From assembly GCA_035527845.1 (NCBI GenBank), contig DATKZT010000112.1, positions 53,122 to 117,121 on the forward strand: a stretch of 64,000 nucleotides of DNA. Direction: 5' to 3'. Source of the stretch: JAUWKC01 sp035527845. Its GTDB lineage: Bacteria > Planctomycetota > Phycisphaerae > Sedimentisphaerales > Anaerobacaceae. Under the pieces are notes generated by a model that was given only the letters and a program-made list of their open reading frames with translations, had not been told where the DNA came from and ran no database searches. Each line of letters begins with the position of its first letter. Within the stretch, counting starts at the first letter, position 1. A program made the translations under genes and the position numbers. Below, piece after piece: positions 43,489-51,512 of the stretch.

Positions 43489-45291
43489 TCAAATTCCGCC
43501 TAAGACGGTTACGGTCGGTTCGCGAAGGCGCTCCAGACTAATCCGCAGCTCGCTCACCCGCCGTTCTGCCATCTCTAATTCTTCCTGGGCGAGGCGTATT
43601 TGCGAGATTTCCGGGTCAAATGCCGAAGCCGTTTTTAGCTGCTCCTCGGTCTCGGCAAGCTGCCTGCTGACGACCTCGAATTCCGCCCTGCTCATGGCAA
43701 GGTCAATCACGACGTCGGTCAGATTCACGTTCAAATCCCTCAGCCGGTTGCCGCCGACCGCGTCGCTGAGTTCGTCATGTCTTTTTGCCAGGTCTATTTT
43801 TGCTCTGGCGAGTTTCTCAGTCAGTTCATCAATATGCTGAGCGGGCACAATGATTTCCCGACCTTCCAGCTTAGCAGCGTCCACGTCCCTGTTGATCTCC
43901 TCCAGTCTCTTAGTGTGGAGATCGACCATTCGTTGCAGTTCAAGGCAAACGAAATCGGATTTGACTTTATCGGTTACCACAGCGTCTATCCTGCTGATTT
44001 GCTCTTCAATTGCCGACCGGCGGGCTTCATCCCGGGCAATATCCATCTCGAGCCTTTGCTTGTTTGTGAACAAGTCATTTCTTCTCTCCAGGAGCATCTC
44101 CACGGGAGTATCCGTCTGAGCGATTTGAGAAAGCCTCCGCTCAGCACTCGGCAGGCTGTGGGCTGTTGCAATCGTGATAACGCCTCCATCGATTTCGTAT
44201 CCGAATTCGACCCCTCTTCCAGATGCGACAGACTTTAGCAAAAGATCCAATGCTTTGCTCAGGGGCGCTTCGCTCAGCCCATCGATGTTTATCGGCGTGG
44301 TCTGGTCGATCTCGGCGTTCTCGGCCAAATCCGACCAGAGCACTACAAGCTTGAGTGGGGGGGCAACCGAGTTCTTCAGTTGCTCCATCGCATCGGAAAA
44401 AGCCATTTCCGGACGCCAACCCGAAAGATCAACCTTTGCCTCAAGTTGGTCCCTCGTGCGACGGTCGGCCTCGGTATCGACTGTCAAGCCCAGTGCCTCA
44501 GAAAGTCTGTCATGCGCCCAGTCACGATATGTCCTCCCATGCGTGAACTCTTGGTCAACTCGTGTCCTGTATGCATCATCGGCTGCCATCAGTGTTTCAC
44601 GCAGATTCTTGATAAGGGCATTCATAAACTGCTCGGCGGCGGGCTTTATCTCCTCGGGAAACACAACTTCCAGCCGAAAAAGAAGGCTCTGCTCAGCGAT
44701 TGGCGGTGGACCGGCAGCACTGGTCGGGGTGAGGCCACGAACGATTTTGCCGCTATCCGGCGTGCGGCGCGACGTGACATACCTAATTCGGCCAGCTCGA
44801 ACGTCTTGCTTTTCCTTTTCTTGCTCCGCGTAGGACGTCTTTCCTCTGTATTTTGCTCTTTGCTCGAAGTACCTCGCTTCCGCCAGTGCGCGTCCATCCT
44901 CCAGTCCCTCATCATCGTCCGGTCGAGGCCGCGTGGGCCTCTCTCTTCTTGTTGGCGGCCTCGCGGCTGGTTTGGGTCCGTCGTCAGGCTCTGGCGTTAG
45001 GGGCGCGACCGATAACGGCTCGATGGAAAGCCCGTACTCATAAGGCTCATCGCGCGGCGGGCCCAGGACCTCGGCGACGGCACGACCGGCCACGCCGGAG
45101 CTGTGCAACAGGTAGTCGATGGTCTCGAAGGTGAGCGGCAGGATGGCAGGATCGCATGTCACCTTCACCAGACAGCTCGCGGTGCGCGTGTTCAAAGGTC
45201 CTGCCTTTATCGGTTGTTCACCTTCCTGTGCGCCGGCAGCCGACAGAAGAATCAAAGCTGTCAAAATGATTGCGAGTTTCTGCGTTTTCAT
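43489..45291 (-). CDS. secreted protein with STN-like domain and long C-terminal coiled coil
   Basis: This is a protein of about 600 residues. Start at 45291 has AAGGAG 7 bases upstream; a signal peptide follows (LAIILTALILLSAAGA). A Pro/Arg/Asp-rich segment (near 95-130) precedes a helical region. Around 297-380 is a pattern typical of the secretin/TonB short N-terminal (STN) fold: PINIDGLSEAPLSKALDLLL ... YEIDGGVITIAT. The last 200 residues are a long coiled coil rich in Glu, Arg and Leu. No enzyme motif is visible. It is the last gene of an operon with an ECF sigma factor and an anti-sigma-like membrane protein, so it may be an envelope sensor or effector. It starts 14 bases after the anti-sigma-like gene. 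Confidence 0.72.
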   Translation of the reverse strand: MKTQKLAIILTALILLSAAGAQEGEQPIKAGPLNTRTASCLVKVTCDPAILPLTFETIDYLLHSSGVAGRAVAEVLGPPRDEPYEYGLSIEPLSVAPLTPEPDDGPKPAARPPTRRERPTRPRPDDDEGLEDGRALAEARYFEQRAKYRGKTSYAEQEKEKQDVRAGRIRYVTSRRTPDSGKIVRGLTPTSAAGPPPIAEQSLLFRLEVVFPEEIKPAAEQFMNALIKNLRETLMAADDAYRTRVDQEFTHGRTYRDWAHDRLSEALGLTVDTEADRRTRDQLEAKVDLSGWRPEMAFSDAMEQLKNSVAPPLKLVVLWSDLAENAEIDQTTPINIDGLSEAPLSKALDLLLKSVASGRGVEFGYEIDGGVITIATAHSLPSAERRLSQIAQTDTPVEMLLERRNDLFTNKQRLEMDIARDEARRSAIEEQISRIDAVVTDKVKSDFVCLELQRMVDLHTKRLEEINRDVDAAKLEGREIIVPAQHIDELTEKLARAKIDLAKRHDELSDAVGGNRLRDLNVNLTDVVIDLAMSRAEFEVVSRQLAETEEQLKTASAFDPEISQIRLAQEELEMAERRVSELRISLERLREPTVTVLGGI

Positions 45292-45305
45292 AACAAGTCT
45301 CCTTT

Positions 45306-45890
45306 TCAAATCCTTGAACCGGTCTCGTTAATTGGGTTATTCGGGATTTCCGCCAGTCTTTGTTTTGCCGTTTGGGCCGAGCGCGTTTGCGGGAAAAGCT
45401 CTATAACGCGATTGTAGGTCGCAAGCGCCGACTGTTTCTGGTTGCGCTGCTGATACATGCGGTCGGCCTGATAAACCAGTATAAAGGCGGTCTTCTCGAT
45501 TTGCTTCTTAACTTCCTCGAGCGGGTCGCCAATGCTCGCCAGCTCCGCCTGTAACTTGGCGAGCTTACGCTGCCGCCGCTCTTTTTCAAGCACTTCCTGA
45601 ATAAGCTTTAGGGTAGCATCGGTCCTTGCCTCCAGTTGTGCCAGTTGCACCTCAATCGAGACGAGCCTTGTCTGGTCCTGCGGCGTCTCGGCGGTCCCGG
45701 CTGCAAGATGCCAGACGCCGACTGCCGCCAGCGCCGCGACGACTGCGGCGATGGGAGCAGCGATTCTTATTGTTCGCCTCCGACGGGCGCGCCGGCGAAC
45801 TATCGCTGCAAGATCTGCAGATAACGTTTTCACAGGCCCGGCCGTTTGGTCGGCCGTTCGAAGCAGGTTTTCTATCTTGTCTTTTGTCAT
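45306..45890 (-). CDS. anti-sigma-like membrane protein with TPR/YbgF-like C-terminus
   Basis: This is a 194-residue bitopic protein. A cytoplasmic N-terminus (about 1-42, ending in an Arg-rich RRRARRRRT) is followed by one membrane helix (about 43-65), a coiled coil (about 80-130), and a tetratricopeptide-type hairpin at the end (ALATYNRVIELFPQTRSAQT) like YbgF/CpoB. It is 3 bases downstream of the ECF sigma gene, whose last codons contain its GGAGGAAT ribosome site. Position and topology make it the probable membrane-bound regulator of that sigma factor, though no zinc-binding anti-sigma motif is present. Confidence 0.65.
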   Translation of the reverse strand: MTKDKIENLLRTADQTAGPVKTLSADLAAIVRRRARRRRTIRIAAPIAAVVAALAAVGVWHLAAGTAETPQDQTRLVSIEVQLAQLEARTDATLKLIQEVLEKERRQRKLAKLQAELASIGDPLEEVKKQIEKTAFILVYQADRMYQQRNQKQSALATYNRVIELFPQTRSAQTAKQRLAEIPNNPINETGSRI

Positions 45891-45893
45891 GGA

Positions 45894-46484
45894 TTATTCC
45901 TCCACGAGCTCGGCCAGAGTTTCCTTTAGCTTCTTTCTGGCCCGGCTGAGCCGAACCTGCAATGTACCCTCTGATATGCCGAGGATTCGCGCGATTTCAT
46001 CCGAGCCAAGCTGCTGCAGATACTTTAACACCACCGGCTCACGATATTTGGCCGGCAGGGCTTTTACAGCGCGGCGGACACGCTCAAAGGTCTCGCGTTT
46101 GGTCGCCATGTCGTCAGCCGGAGCCGATAAATGAGATACCTTTTCGCCCGCTCTCGAAAAGAACCTGAATCGCAGCATCTGTCGATATCGATAATTCCGA
46201 CATTCGTTTATTGTTATTGTAAAGAGCCAGGTCTTGAGGCTGCACTGTCCCCTGAATTTCTTGAGGCCCACAAACGCCGCCAGAAAGATGTTCTGCACGA
46301 CATCTTCGACGTCCCCGGGCCAGCCGAGCAGCCGATTAGCCAGAGCGGCAACCTCGGTGCGGTTCTCCTGTACGATTCTCTCGAAAGCCGAATCGTCGCC
46401 CTGAATGAATTTTTCGACCAGCAGCTTATGCTTCGTGTCGTTATGTGCCGCACCGGCCAGCGATTTTTCAGCTTCCTCGGCCAT
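45894..46484 (-). CDS. ECF sigma factor
   Basis: This is a protein of about 196 residues. Region 2 contains AFERIVQENRTEVAALANRL and WPGDVEDVVQNIFLAAFVGL with the -10 recognition helix continuing CSLKTWLFTITINECRNYRY; region 4 contains LPAKYREPVVLKYLQQLGSD and a helix-turn-helix (EIARILGISEGTLQVRLSRA). It recruits RNA polymerase to its own promoter class. The start at 46484 has no clear Shine-Dalgarno; an in-frame start further upstream would add an unrelated hydrophobic stretch. It is divergent from another ECF gene at 46613, with 128 bases between. Confidence 0.9.
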   Translation of the reverse strand: MAEEAEKSLAGAAHNDTKHKLLVEKFIQGDDSAFERIVQENRTEVAALANRLLGWPGDVEDVVQNIFLAAFVGLKKFRGQCSLKTWLFTITINECRNYRYRQMLRFRFFSRAGEKVSHLSAPADDMATKRETFERVRRAVKALPAKYREPVVLKYLQQLGSDEIARILGISEGTLQVRLSRARKKLKETLAELVEE

Positions 46485-46559
46485 AACCGATATATTAGAC
46501 CGCCAAGCCGGCCAAAACTTACAAAAAATTTCCGAAAATAATACAAAAAGGATAGCGCG

Positions 46560-46577
46560 GTAACAAATCCGTAACAC
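46560..46577 (+). promoter_or_regulatory. shared motif GTAACAAAWCCGTAAYAC, copy 1
   Basis: Found 36 bases before the + strand ECF gene. The same 18-base motif with two differences recurs at 47222-47239 upstream of the LamG/TPR gene. GTAAC-type -35 elements are common for ECF sigma factors, so this may be the target of one of the two sigma genes, possibly with autoregulation. The following GATAATC (about 46584-46590) could be the -10. Confidence 0.45.
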
Positions 46578-46612
46578 TTGTCTCGATAATCTAATCCGGC
46601 GAAAGGTGGCTT

Positions 46613-47185
46613 ATGGTTAAGCAAAATGACTGCCTGGATTTGATCGCGGCGGCCCGGTCCGGCGACCGGGACTGTATGGGCCTGTTGGCCGCTCACATAC
46701 ACGACAGGCTATATCCATATCTGCAGCGGGCGACTTGCGACCATCATCTCTCGCAGGACCTGCTGCAGGAAGTGTTGCTGACCATGCTCCGCCGCGTCAG
46801 CAGACTGGAAAAGCCGGAAAGTTTCTGGCCCTGGCTTTACAAAATCGCCCGCAGCAGGATTCACAGACATTATCAGCGCGAGCGCCGCCGGCGGTTGCTG
46901 CATATGCAGCTTATCGATGATGCTTGTCGCAGTTTGCCGCAGCGCCGCAGCGGAATCCTGGAGATTATTGTCAGGCAGGAAACGCGCGAGGATATGGCCG
47001 TCGCTGTAAGCCGGCTGGATGAGCGATACCGGGATGTCGTGAGGCTTCGCTGCCTCGAAGACATGCCCTACGCCGAGATTGCCGGCCGGACCGAAACCAG
47101 CCCCGAACTGGCGCGCATCAGGTTCCTGCGGGCCAAACGGTCCCTCAGAAACTGTCCGCTCGTAGCGGCTATGGCGAACGACTGA
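46613..47185 (+). CDS. ECF sigma factor (divergent partner)
   Basis: This is a 190-residue sigma-70 family protein. Region 2: RLYPYLQRATCDHHLSQDLL then QEVLLTMLRRVSRLEKPESF and WPWLYKIARSRIHRHYQRER. Region 4: LDERYRDVVRLRCLEDMPYA with helix EIAGRTETSPELARIRFLRA. GAAAGGTGG lies before the ATG. It is oriented towards the LamG/TPR gene and a histidine kinase/response regulator pair, all on the + strand. No anti-sigma gene of usual form follows directly; the giant exported protein downstream takes that place. Confidence 0.9.
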   Translation: MVKQNDCLDLIAAARSGDRDCMGLLAAHIHDRLYPYLQRATCDHHLSQDLLQEVLLTMLRRVSRLEKPESFWPWLYKIARSRIHRHYQRERRRRLLHMQLIDDACRSLPQRRSGILEIIVRQETREDMAVAVSRLDERYRDVVRLRCLEDMPYAEIAGRTETSPELARIRFLRAKRSLRNCPLVAAMAND

Positions 47186-47221
47186 TGTCACCGTGTAAAA
47201 AAATGACAGAAGGACTAAATC

Positions 47222-47239
47222 GTAACAAAACCGTAATAC
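47222..47239 (+). promoter_or_regulatory. shared motif GTAACAAAWCCGTAAYAC, copy 2
   Basis: The second copy of the motif described at 46560-46577 (16 of 18 bases identical), 68 bases upstream of the LamG/TPR gene start. It suggests co-regulation of the sigma gene and the giant gene. Confidence 0.45.
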
Positions 47240-47307
47240 CCGCAAGGCAAATTAGACTGTCAATAAGGCACATTTTTTGCTAACGTATTTCTGAAAGGAT
47301 CGCGATT

Positions 47308-50300
47308 ATGGAAAGGCCCAAACACACCAAAAGCGTCACTAACATCCTGCTTGCCTGCTCGTTCCTGCTCGGCTTTTTTGCCTCTGCCGCGCAGGCCAAA
47401 CCCGCGAGCGCCCTGCTGCAGGACGGCCTGTACGCCGAGGAGATTGACGGTGACATCGATGCTGCTATGAAGATCTACGAGCAGATTATCGCTGATGAGT
47501 CCGCCCAGAGTTCTACGGTTGCCAAGGCGATGTACCGTTTGGGAATGTGCCATCTCAAGAAACAGGATGAACAGCAGGCCAAGCTGGTTTTTCAAAAGTT
47601 GATAGCGCGGTTCCCGGAGCAAACTGCGATCGTAGAGAAGGTCCGGCCTCTGCTGGACAAGATGAGCAATCCGGACGCGGCGGCGCTGATGCCTGCCGAT
47701 ACCAAGATATATATGGAGCTGGGCAGTCCCGGCCGGCAGCTTGAAAGAATCCTCAATATGCTAAAGGGCACACCATTCGAGAATCCTCTCGCCGCCATCG
47801 GCGGCGGGGGCGGGAGCGGTGAAAAGTCACCCGGTGACATAATGGCCGCACTATTGAACCCGAGTATGCTGGCTGAGTTCAAAAAGGTGCGCGGCATCGC
47901 GATTGGGTTTGCCGTGGTTCCTATCAACGTCAGTAATCCTCGGTCGGTGGCGGTTCTGTACCTCGGTCAAAGCGATGCCTTGAAGGGTCTCTTTTTGGCC
48001 GGTCTGGGCATGGCGGGAAAGGCCGGCGAGCCCATTGAAGGCATGCAGACCGTGCTCATTGGCGACGAAGGCGGAGTTGCCTACGATGATAAGGTTATGA
48101 TAATAGGCCAGCCTCTTGAACAGTTGACGTGGAGCGTCAAACAATATAAAGGGATGACTGCCGAGCCCACGTTGGCCTCCGAGAACAGGCTCTTTGCGAG
48201 ACTCAGCAGGAAGAGACGGCAGGAGAATGCGGTGACCATCTGGCTGGACGGCGCGGCGACCTTTGCCGCCGTTTCCCAACAAATGGGCGGGGCCGATGCC
48301 GCTCAGCTTAACCTCGTGGACGGTGTGGCGGATTTCAACAGCCTTCAGGAGGTGGTTGCTTCTGTTTCTATTGGTGAGCAGAGCATTGATGTGGAAGCCA
48401 ACGTCGGCTTTAAGGATGGCCACAGATGCCTCGCCTATGATTTGATACGTACGCCGAATCTAAGCACGGCCGGTTTCGAAGCGCTGCCCCCCGATGCGGT
48501 AGGAGTGGCCAGCGTGGCGCTTGGTGAGTTGCAGACCGGGCAAACAGACAAGGCACAGCAGGTTGTCAAGAGTCTCACAGGTCTTGACATCGGCAGAGAG
48601 ATTTTTGCAAACATCGAGCAGGTGACCCTGTTTGCTCTGCCGCCAAACGCAGCTTCCAAAGATAGTCCCCTGGCAAGGCGCTTTAGCCCCATAGTGCCCT
48701 GCCTCGGCCTGGCTGTGACCAGCCATAATCCTGAGAAGACCCACCAGCTCTTGAATCAACTGCTGAGCGTAGCCGGGCTGATAACGGACGTCTCGGCTGG
48801 CGGGCAATCCGGCAGGGAAGTGGAACAATTGACGGGAAGATACAAAATCGGCGTAGCAGACAATAAGCCGGCTTACTGTTATATGGAACAAGTCGGCAGG
48901 ACCACCATTGTGGCATTGAGTCCCGAGGTGCTCGACGCTTGTCTGTCGGCGGCAAAGACCCGACAATCGGCATTGACCGGCGGTCCGCTAAAGGACGCTC
49001 TTGGGCGACTGCCCGCCGAGACCAGCAAGCTCGTCGTGGTCAATGTCGCGGGGGCTGTGCGCTCGGCCGATTCCTACCTCGGCTGGAAATATGACAATCC
49101 CAGGAATCCGGGCCATCGCCTCCTCGACCAATTGGCACAGGCGTTTGACAAGACAACCGTGTACCTGCGTACAGGCGAGCAACTCAACAGCTTCAACGTG
49201 CACGCCGGCATTGAGCAGATTCCCCCATTGGGCGGCGTATTTCCAATAGCGATGCAATTATCGCAGACCGACCTGCAGGCCAAGGCCAGGGCCACGGAGC
49301 CCGAACCCTCCGATGGTGCTGTGGTGACGCCCGGTACTGAAGTTAAACTAAGCTGGAAACCCGGAGCAAACGCGAAATCACACAAGCTGTATTTCGCAAC
49401 TCAGGTGGATGAGCTTTCACTGCTGAACGAGGTGACTGAGCCGGCCTACGCGAAACTCCCACGCCCAGAGAGGGACAAGACCTACTACTGGCGTGTGGAC
49501 GAGGTACAGGCGGACGGCTCGGTGATAGAGGGCGACGTGTGGAGTTTCAACACGGGCAAACTCGTGGCCTGGTGGAAGTTTGACGAGGCATCAGGTACAA
49601 AGGTTGCGGATTCAGCCGGCAGCGGATATGACGGGACGGTGGTGTACGGCAAGCCCGTCTGGGACCCGAACGGCAAATACGGCCGATGCCTGAACTTCGA
49701 CGAGACCTACGGTTTCTCGATTCCAAAAGAAGTCTTTGAAGGTATCGACAGAGCTATCACGATTTCGGTGTGGGTTAAGGGTAATGAGAAGCAGAGGAGG
49801 CACAGTGACGTAATCCTCCAGGCCGGGGCCGGAGACGATGGAAAGCCCTATATCGTGAGCATCTACACAGACTGGCTGGATTATGGACTGAAATTCGCAA
49901 CAGGATTCGGCGAACCGGATAGATTGGAGTTTAATCCTGGCGCCCCTGAGGATTGGACAGGACGGTGGAACCATTATGCCTTTGTTAAGGATGCAGACAG
50001 AGGATTCCAGAGGATATACCTGAACGGCAGTCTAGTCGCCGACAAGACGGATGCCACGGCGTCGATGTCGCGTGTGGGCGCTGCACGGATTGGAATTGCA
50101 CCCGACCGTTTCGGCGACCAGTATATCGGAAAACTGGACGACCTACGCATCTACAATTATGCCCTCTCGGAGCAGGAAATTGCCGCCCTTTGTCCGACGC
50201 CGAAAGGCCCAGGTGTGGCACCGGGACAATTAGCCTTCGGCCCGGTCATTGAGCGAGTCATAAATGATGACGGGGAGGAAACGGACTGTCTGATTGATCT

Positions 50301-51507
50301 TGATACGGGCAGGCTTTCTTCGCACTCGATTGAAATAGGTTCTGAAGAAACGTTTTTGAAATGGATCGCGGAGAACCGAATTGACGCAATGGGAGAGACA
50401 AGAGCGTCGAGCCCCGGTCTTTACGGCTTTGACATGGCGGTGATACCGCTTGCCGCCGAGAGATGGGAGACAATTTCTTCGAAACGATTGGTGGATGACC
50501 TGTCTATAGCAAAGGGCGGCACCCCCTCGGTGATGAGCGCGAAGGGGGACTTGCCGGCAACGTACCTGTTCAAGACCAGAGAAGGCGGAATGGGTGTATT
50601 GCAGATTCTGCAAATGCAGATCAATACAAGGCCCAGGCAATTCAAGATCCGCTACAAGATGATACAAGAAACAATCGGATCAGCTAAAGATAAGCGCGCG
50701 GCGGAGAATCTGGCGGCGAATGGGTGGCAGTTATGGAACCAGAGAAAACTTCCAGAGGCTGAAGAAGTATTCAAGCGGGCAGTAGAAAAGGACCCGGACA
50801 ATGCGAATTCTTGGAACGGATTAGGCTGGTCGCAGTTCAATCAGGGCAAGCCCTTAAACGCCAAAGTCTCATTCGAGAAATGCCTCGAGATAGAGCCCAG
50901 CCATGCCGCGGCCTTGAACGGCTTGGGTTGGATCGCTAAAGCAGACGGCAAAACGGATGAGGCGATCGGCTACTGGGAAAAGGCGGTGGCGGCGGCGCCA
51001 ACGGCCACGGCGGCCTTGAACGGCCTGGCTGTCACGTATATGGAGCGCAAGGAGTACGACGAGGCGATTAAATACTACGAAATGTGGCTCAAAGCCGAGC
51101 CGGATAACAAGGATGCAAAAGAAGGATTGAAAAAAGCGAAATCGCCAATTGACCTGAGTACGCCGGAAGCAACGATCAAAAGCTTTGTCAAAGCAGTTTA
51201 TGACGGTGATCTGGAAGACGCTAAAGAATGTATTTCCAAAGATGGACATGATTATGATGAATTCATGGAAATGCTGGCGACAGAATCTAATCATCCTTTC
51301 CAAGCTATGATTAAGGCTATGGACGCAAGTATTCCAGTCGAGATAACCAGTAAAGATATCACAGAAGACAAATGTAAAATCAAGTGGTATTTTACACTTG
51401 GGAGAGTTTATTATTTTGGTGAGACTAAAATGAAAAAGGGAATGCATCAGAAATTTAGCAGCTATCTCGAGCTTGTCGATGATAAGTGGTTAATAAGAGA
51501 TATATAA
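47308..51507 (+). CDS. giant exported TPR / LamG / TPR protein
   Basis: This is a 1399-residue protein with a signal peptide (NILLACSFLLGFFASAAQA). Next is a short TPR-like section (about 45-110, AMKIYEQIIADESAQSSTVA), then a long region of DUF3352-like character (about 125-640: PADTKIYMELGSPGRQLERI). A fibronectin-like section (about 665-745, ending YYWRVDEVQADG) leads into a LamG/concanavalin-like domain (about 751-962: LVAWWKFDEASGTKVADSAG ... GKLDDLRIYNYALSEQEIAA). Three to four TPR units (about 1131-1268, NANSWNGLGWSQFNQGKPLN) and a C-terminal alpha/beta domain (about 1280-1399) follow. No catalytic motif is seen. AAAGG precedes the ATG. It lies between an ECF sigma gene and a kinase gene, suggesting a role in envelope sensing. 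Confidence 0.85.
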   Translation: MERPKHTKSVTNILLACSFLLGFFASAAQAKPASALLQDGLYAEEIDGDIDAAMKIYEQIIADESAQSSTVAKAMYRLGMCHLKKQDEQQAKLVFQKLIARFPEQTAIVEKVRPLLDKMSNPDAAALMPADTKIYMELGSPGRQLERILNMLKGTPFENPLAAIGGGGGSGEKSPGDIMAALLNPSMLAEFKKVRGIAIGFAVVPINVSNPRSVAVLYLGQSDALKGLFLAGLGMAGKAGEPIEGMQTVLIGDEGGVAYDDKVMIIGQPLEQLTWSVKQYKGMTAEPTLASENRLFARLSRKRRQENAVTIWLDGAATFAAVSQQMGGADAAQLNLVDGVADFNSLQEVVASVSIGEQSIDVEANVGFKDGHRCLAYDLIRTPNLSTAGFEALPPDAVGVASVALGELQTGQTDKAQQVVKSLTGLDIGREIFANIEQVTLFALPPNAASKDSPLARRFSPIVPCLGLAVTSHNPEKTHQLLNQLLSVAGLITDVSAGGQSGREVEQLTGRYKIGVADNKPAYCYMEQVGRTTIVALSPEVLDACLSAAKTRQSALTGGPLKDALGRLPAETSKLVVVNVAGAVRSADSYLGWKYDNPRNPGHRLLDQLAQAFDKTTVYLRTGEQLNSFNVHAGIEQIPPLGGVFPIAMQLSQTDLQAKARATEPEPSDGAVVTPGTEVKLSWKPGANAKSHKLYFATQVDELSLLNEVTEPAYAKLPRPERDKTYYWRVDEVQADGSVIEGDVWSFNTGKLVAWWKFDEASGTKVADSAGSGYDGTVVYGKPVWDPNGKYGRCLNFDETYGFSIPKEVFEGIDRAITISVWVKGNEKQRRHSDVILQAGAGDDGKPYIVSIYTDWLDYGLKFATGFGEPDRLEFNPGAPEDWTGRWNHYAFVKDADRGFQRIYLNGSLVADKTDATASMSRVGAARIGIAPDRFGDQYIGKLDDLRIYNYALSEQEIAALCPTPKGPGVAPGQLAFGPVIERVINDDGEETDCLIDLDTGRLSSHSIEIGSEETFLKWIAENRIDAMGETRASSPGLYGFDMAVIPLAAERWETISSKRLVDDLSIAKGGTPSVMSAKGDLPATYLFKTREGGMGVLQILQMQINTRPRQFKIRYKMIQETIGSAKDKRAAENLAANGWQLWNQRKLPEAEEVFKRAVEKDPDNANSWNGLGWSQFNQGKPLNAKVSFEKCLEIEPSHAAALNGLGWIAKADGKTDEAIGYWEKAVAAAPTATAALNGLAVTYMERKEYDEAIKYYEMWLKAEPDNKDAKEGLKKAKSPIDLSTPEATIKSFVKAVYDGDLEDAKECISKDGHDYDEFMEMLATESNHPFQAMIKAMDASIPVEITSKDITEDKCKIKWYFTLGRVYYFGETKMKKGMHQKFSSYLELVDDKWLIRDI

Positions 51508-51512
51508 ATTAA

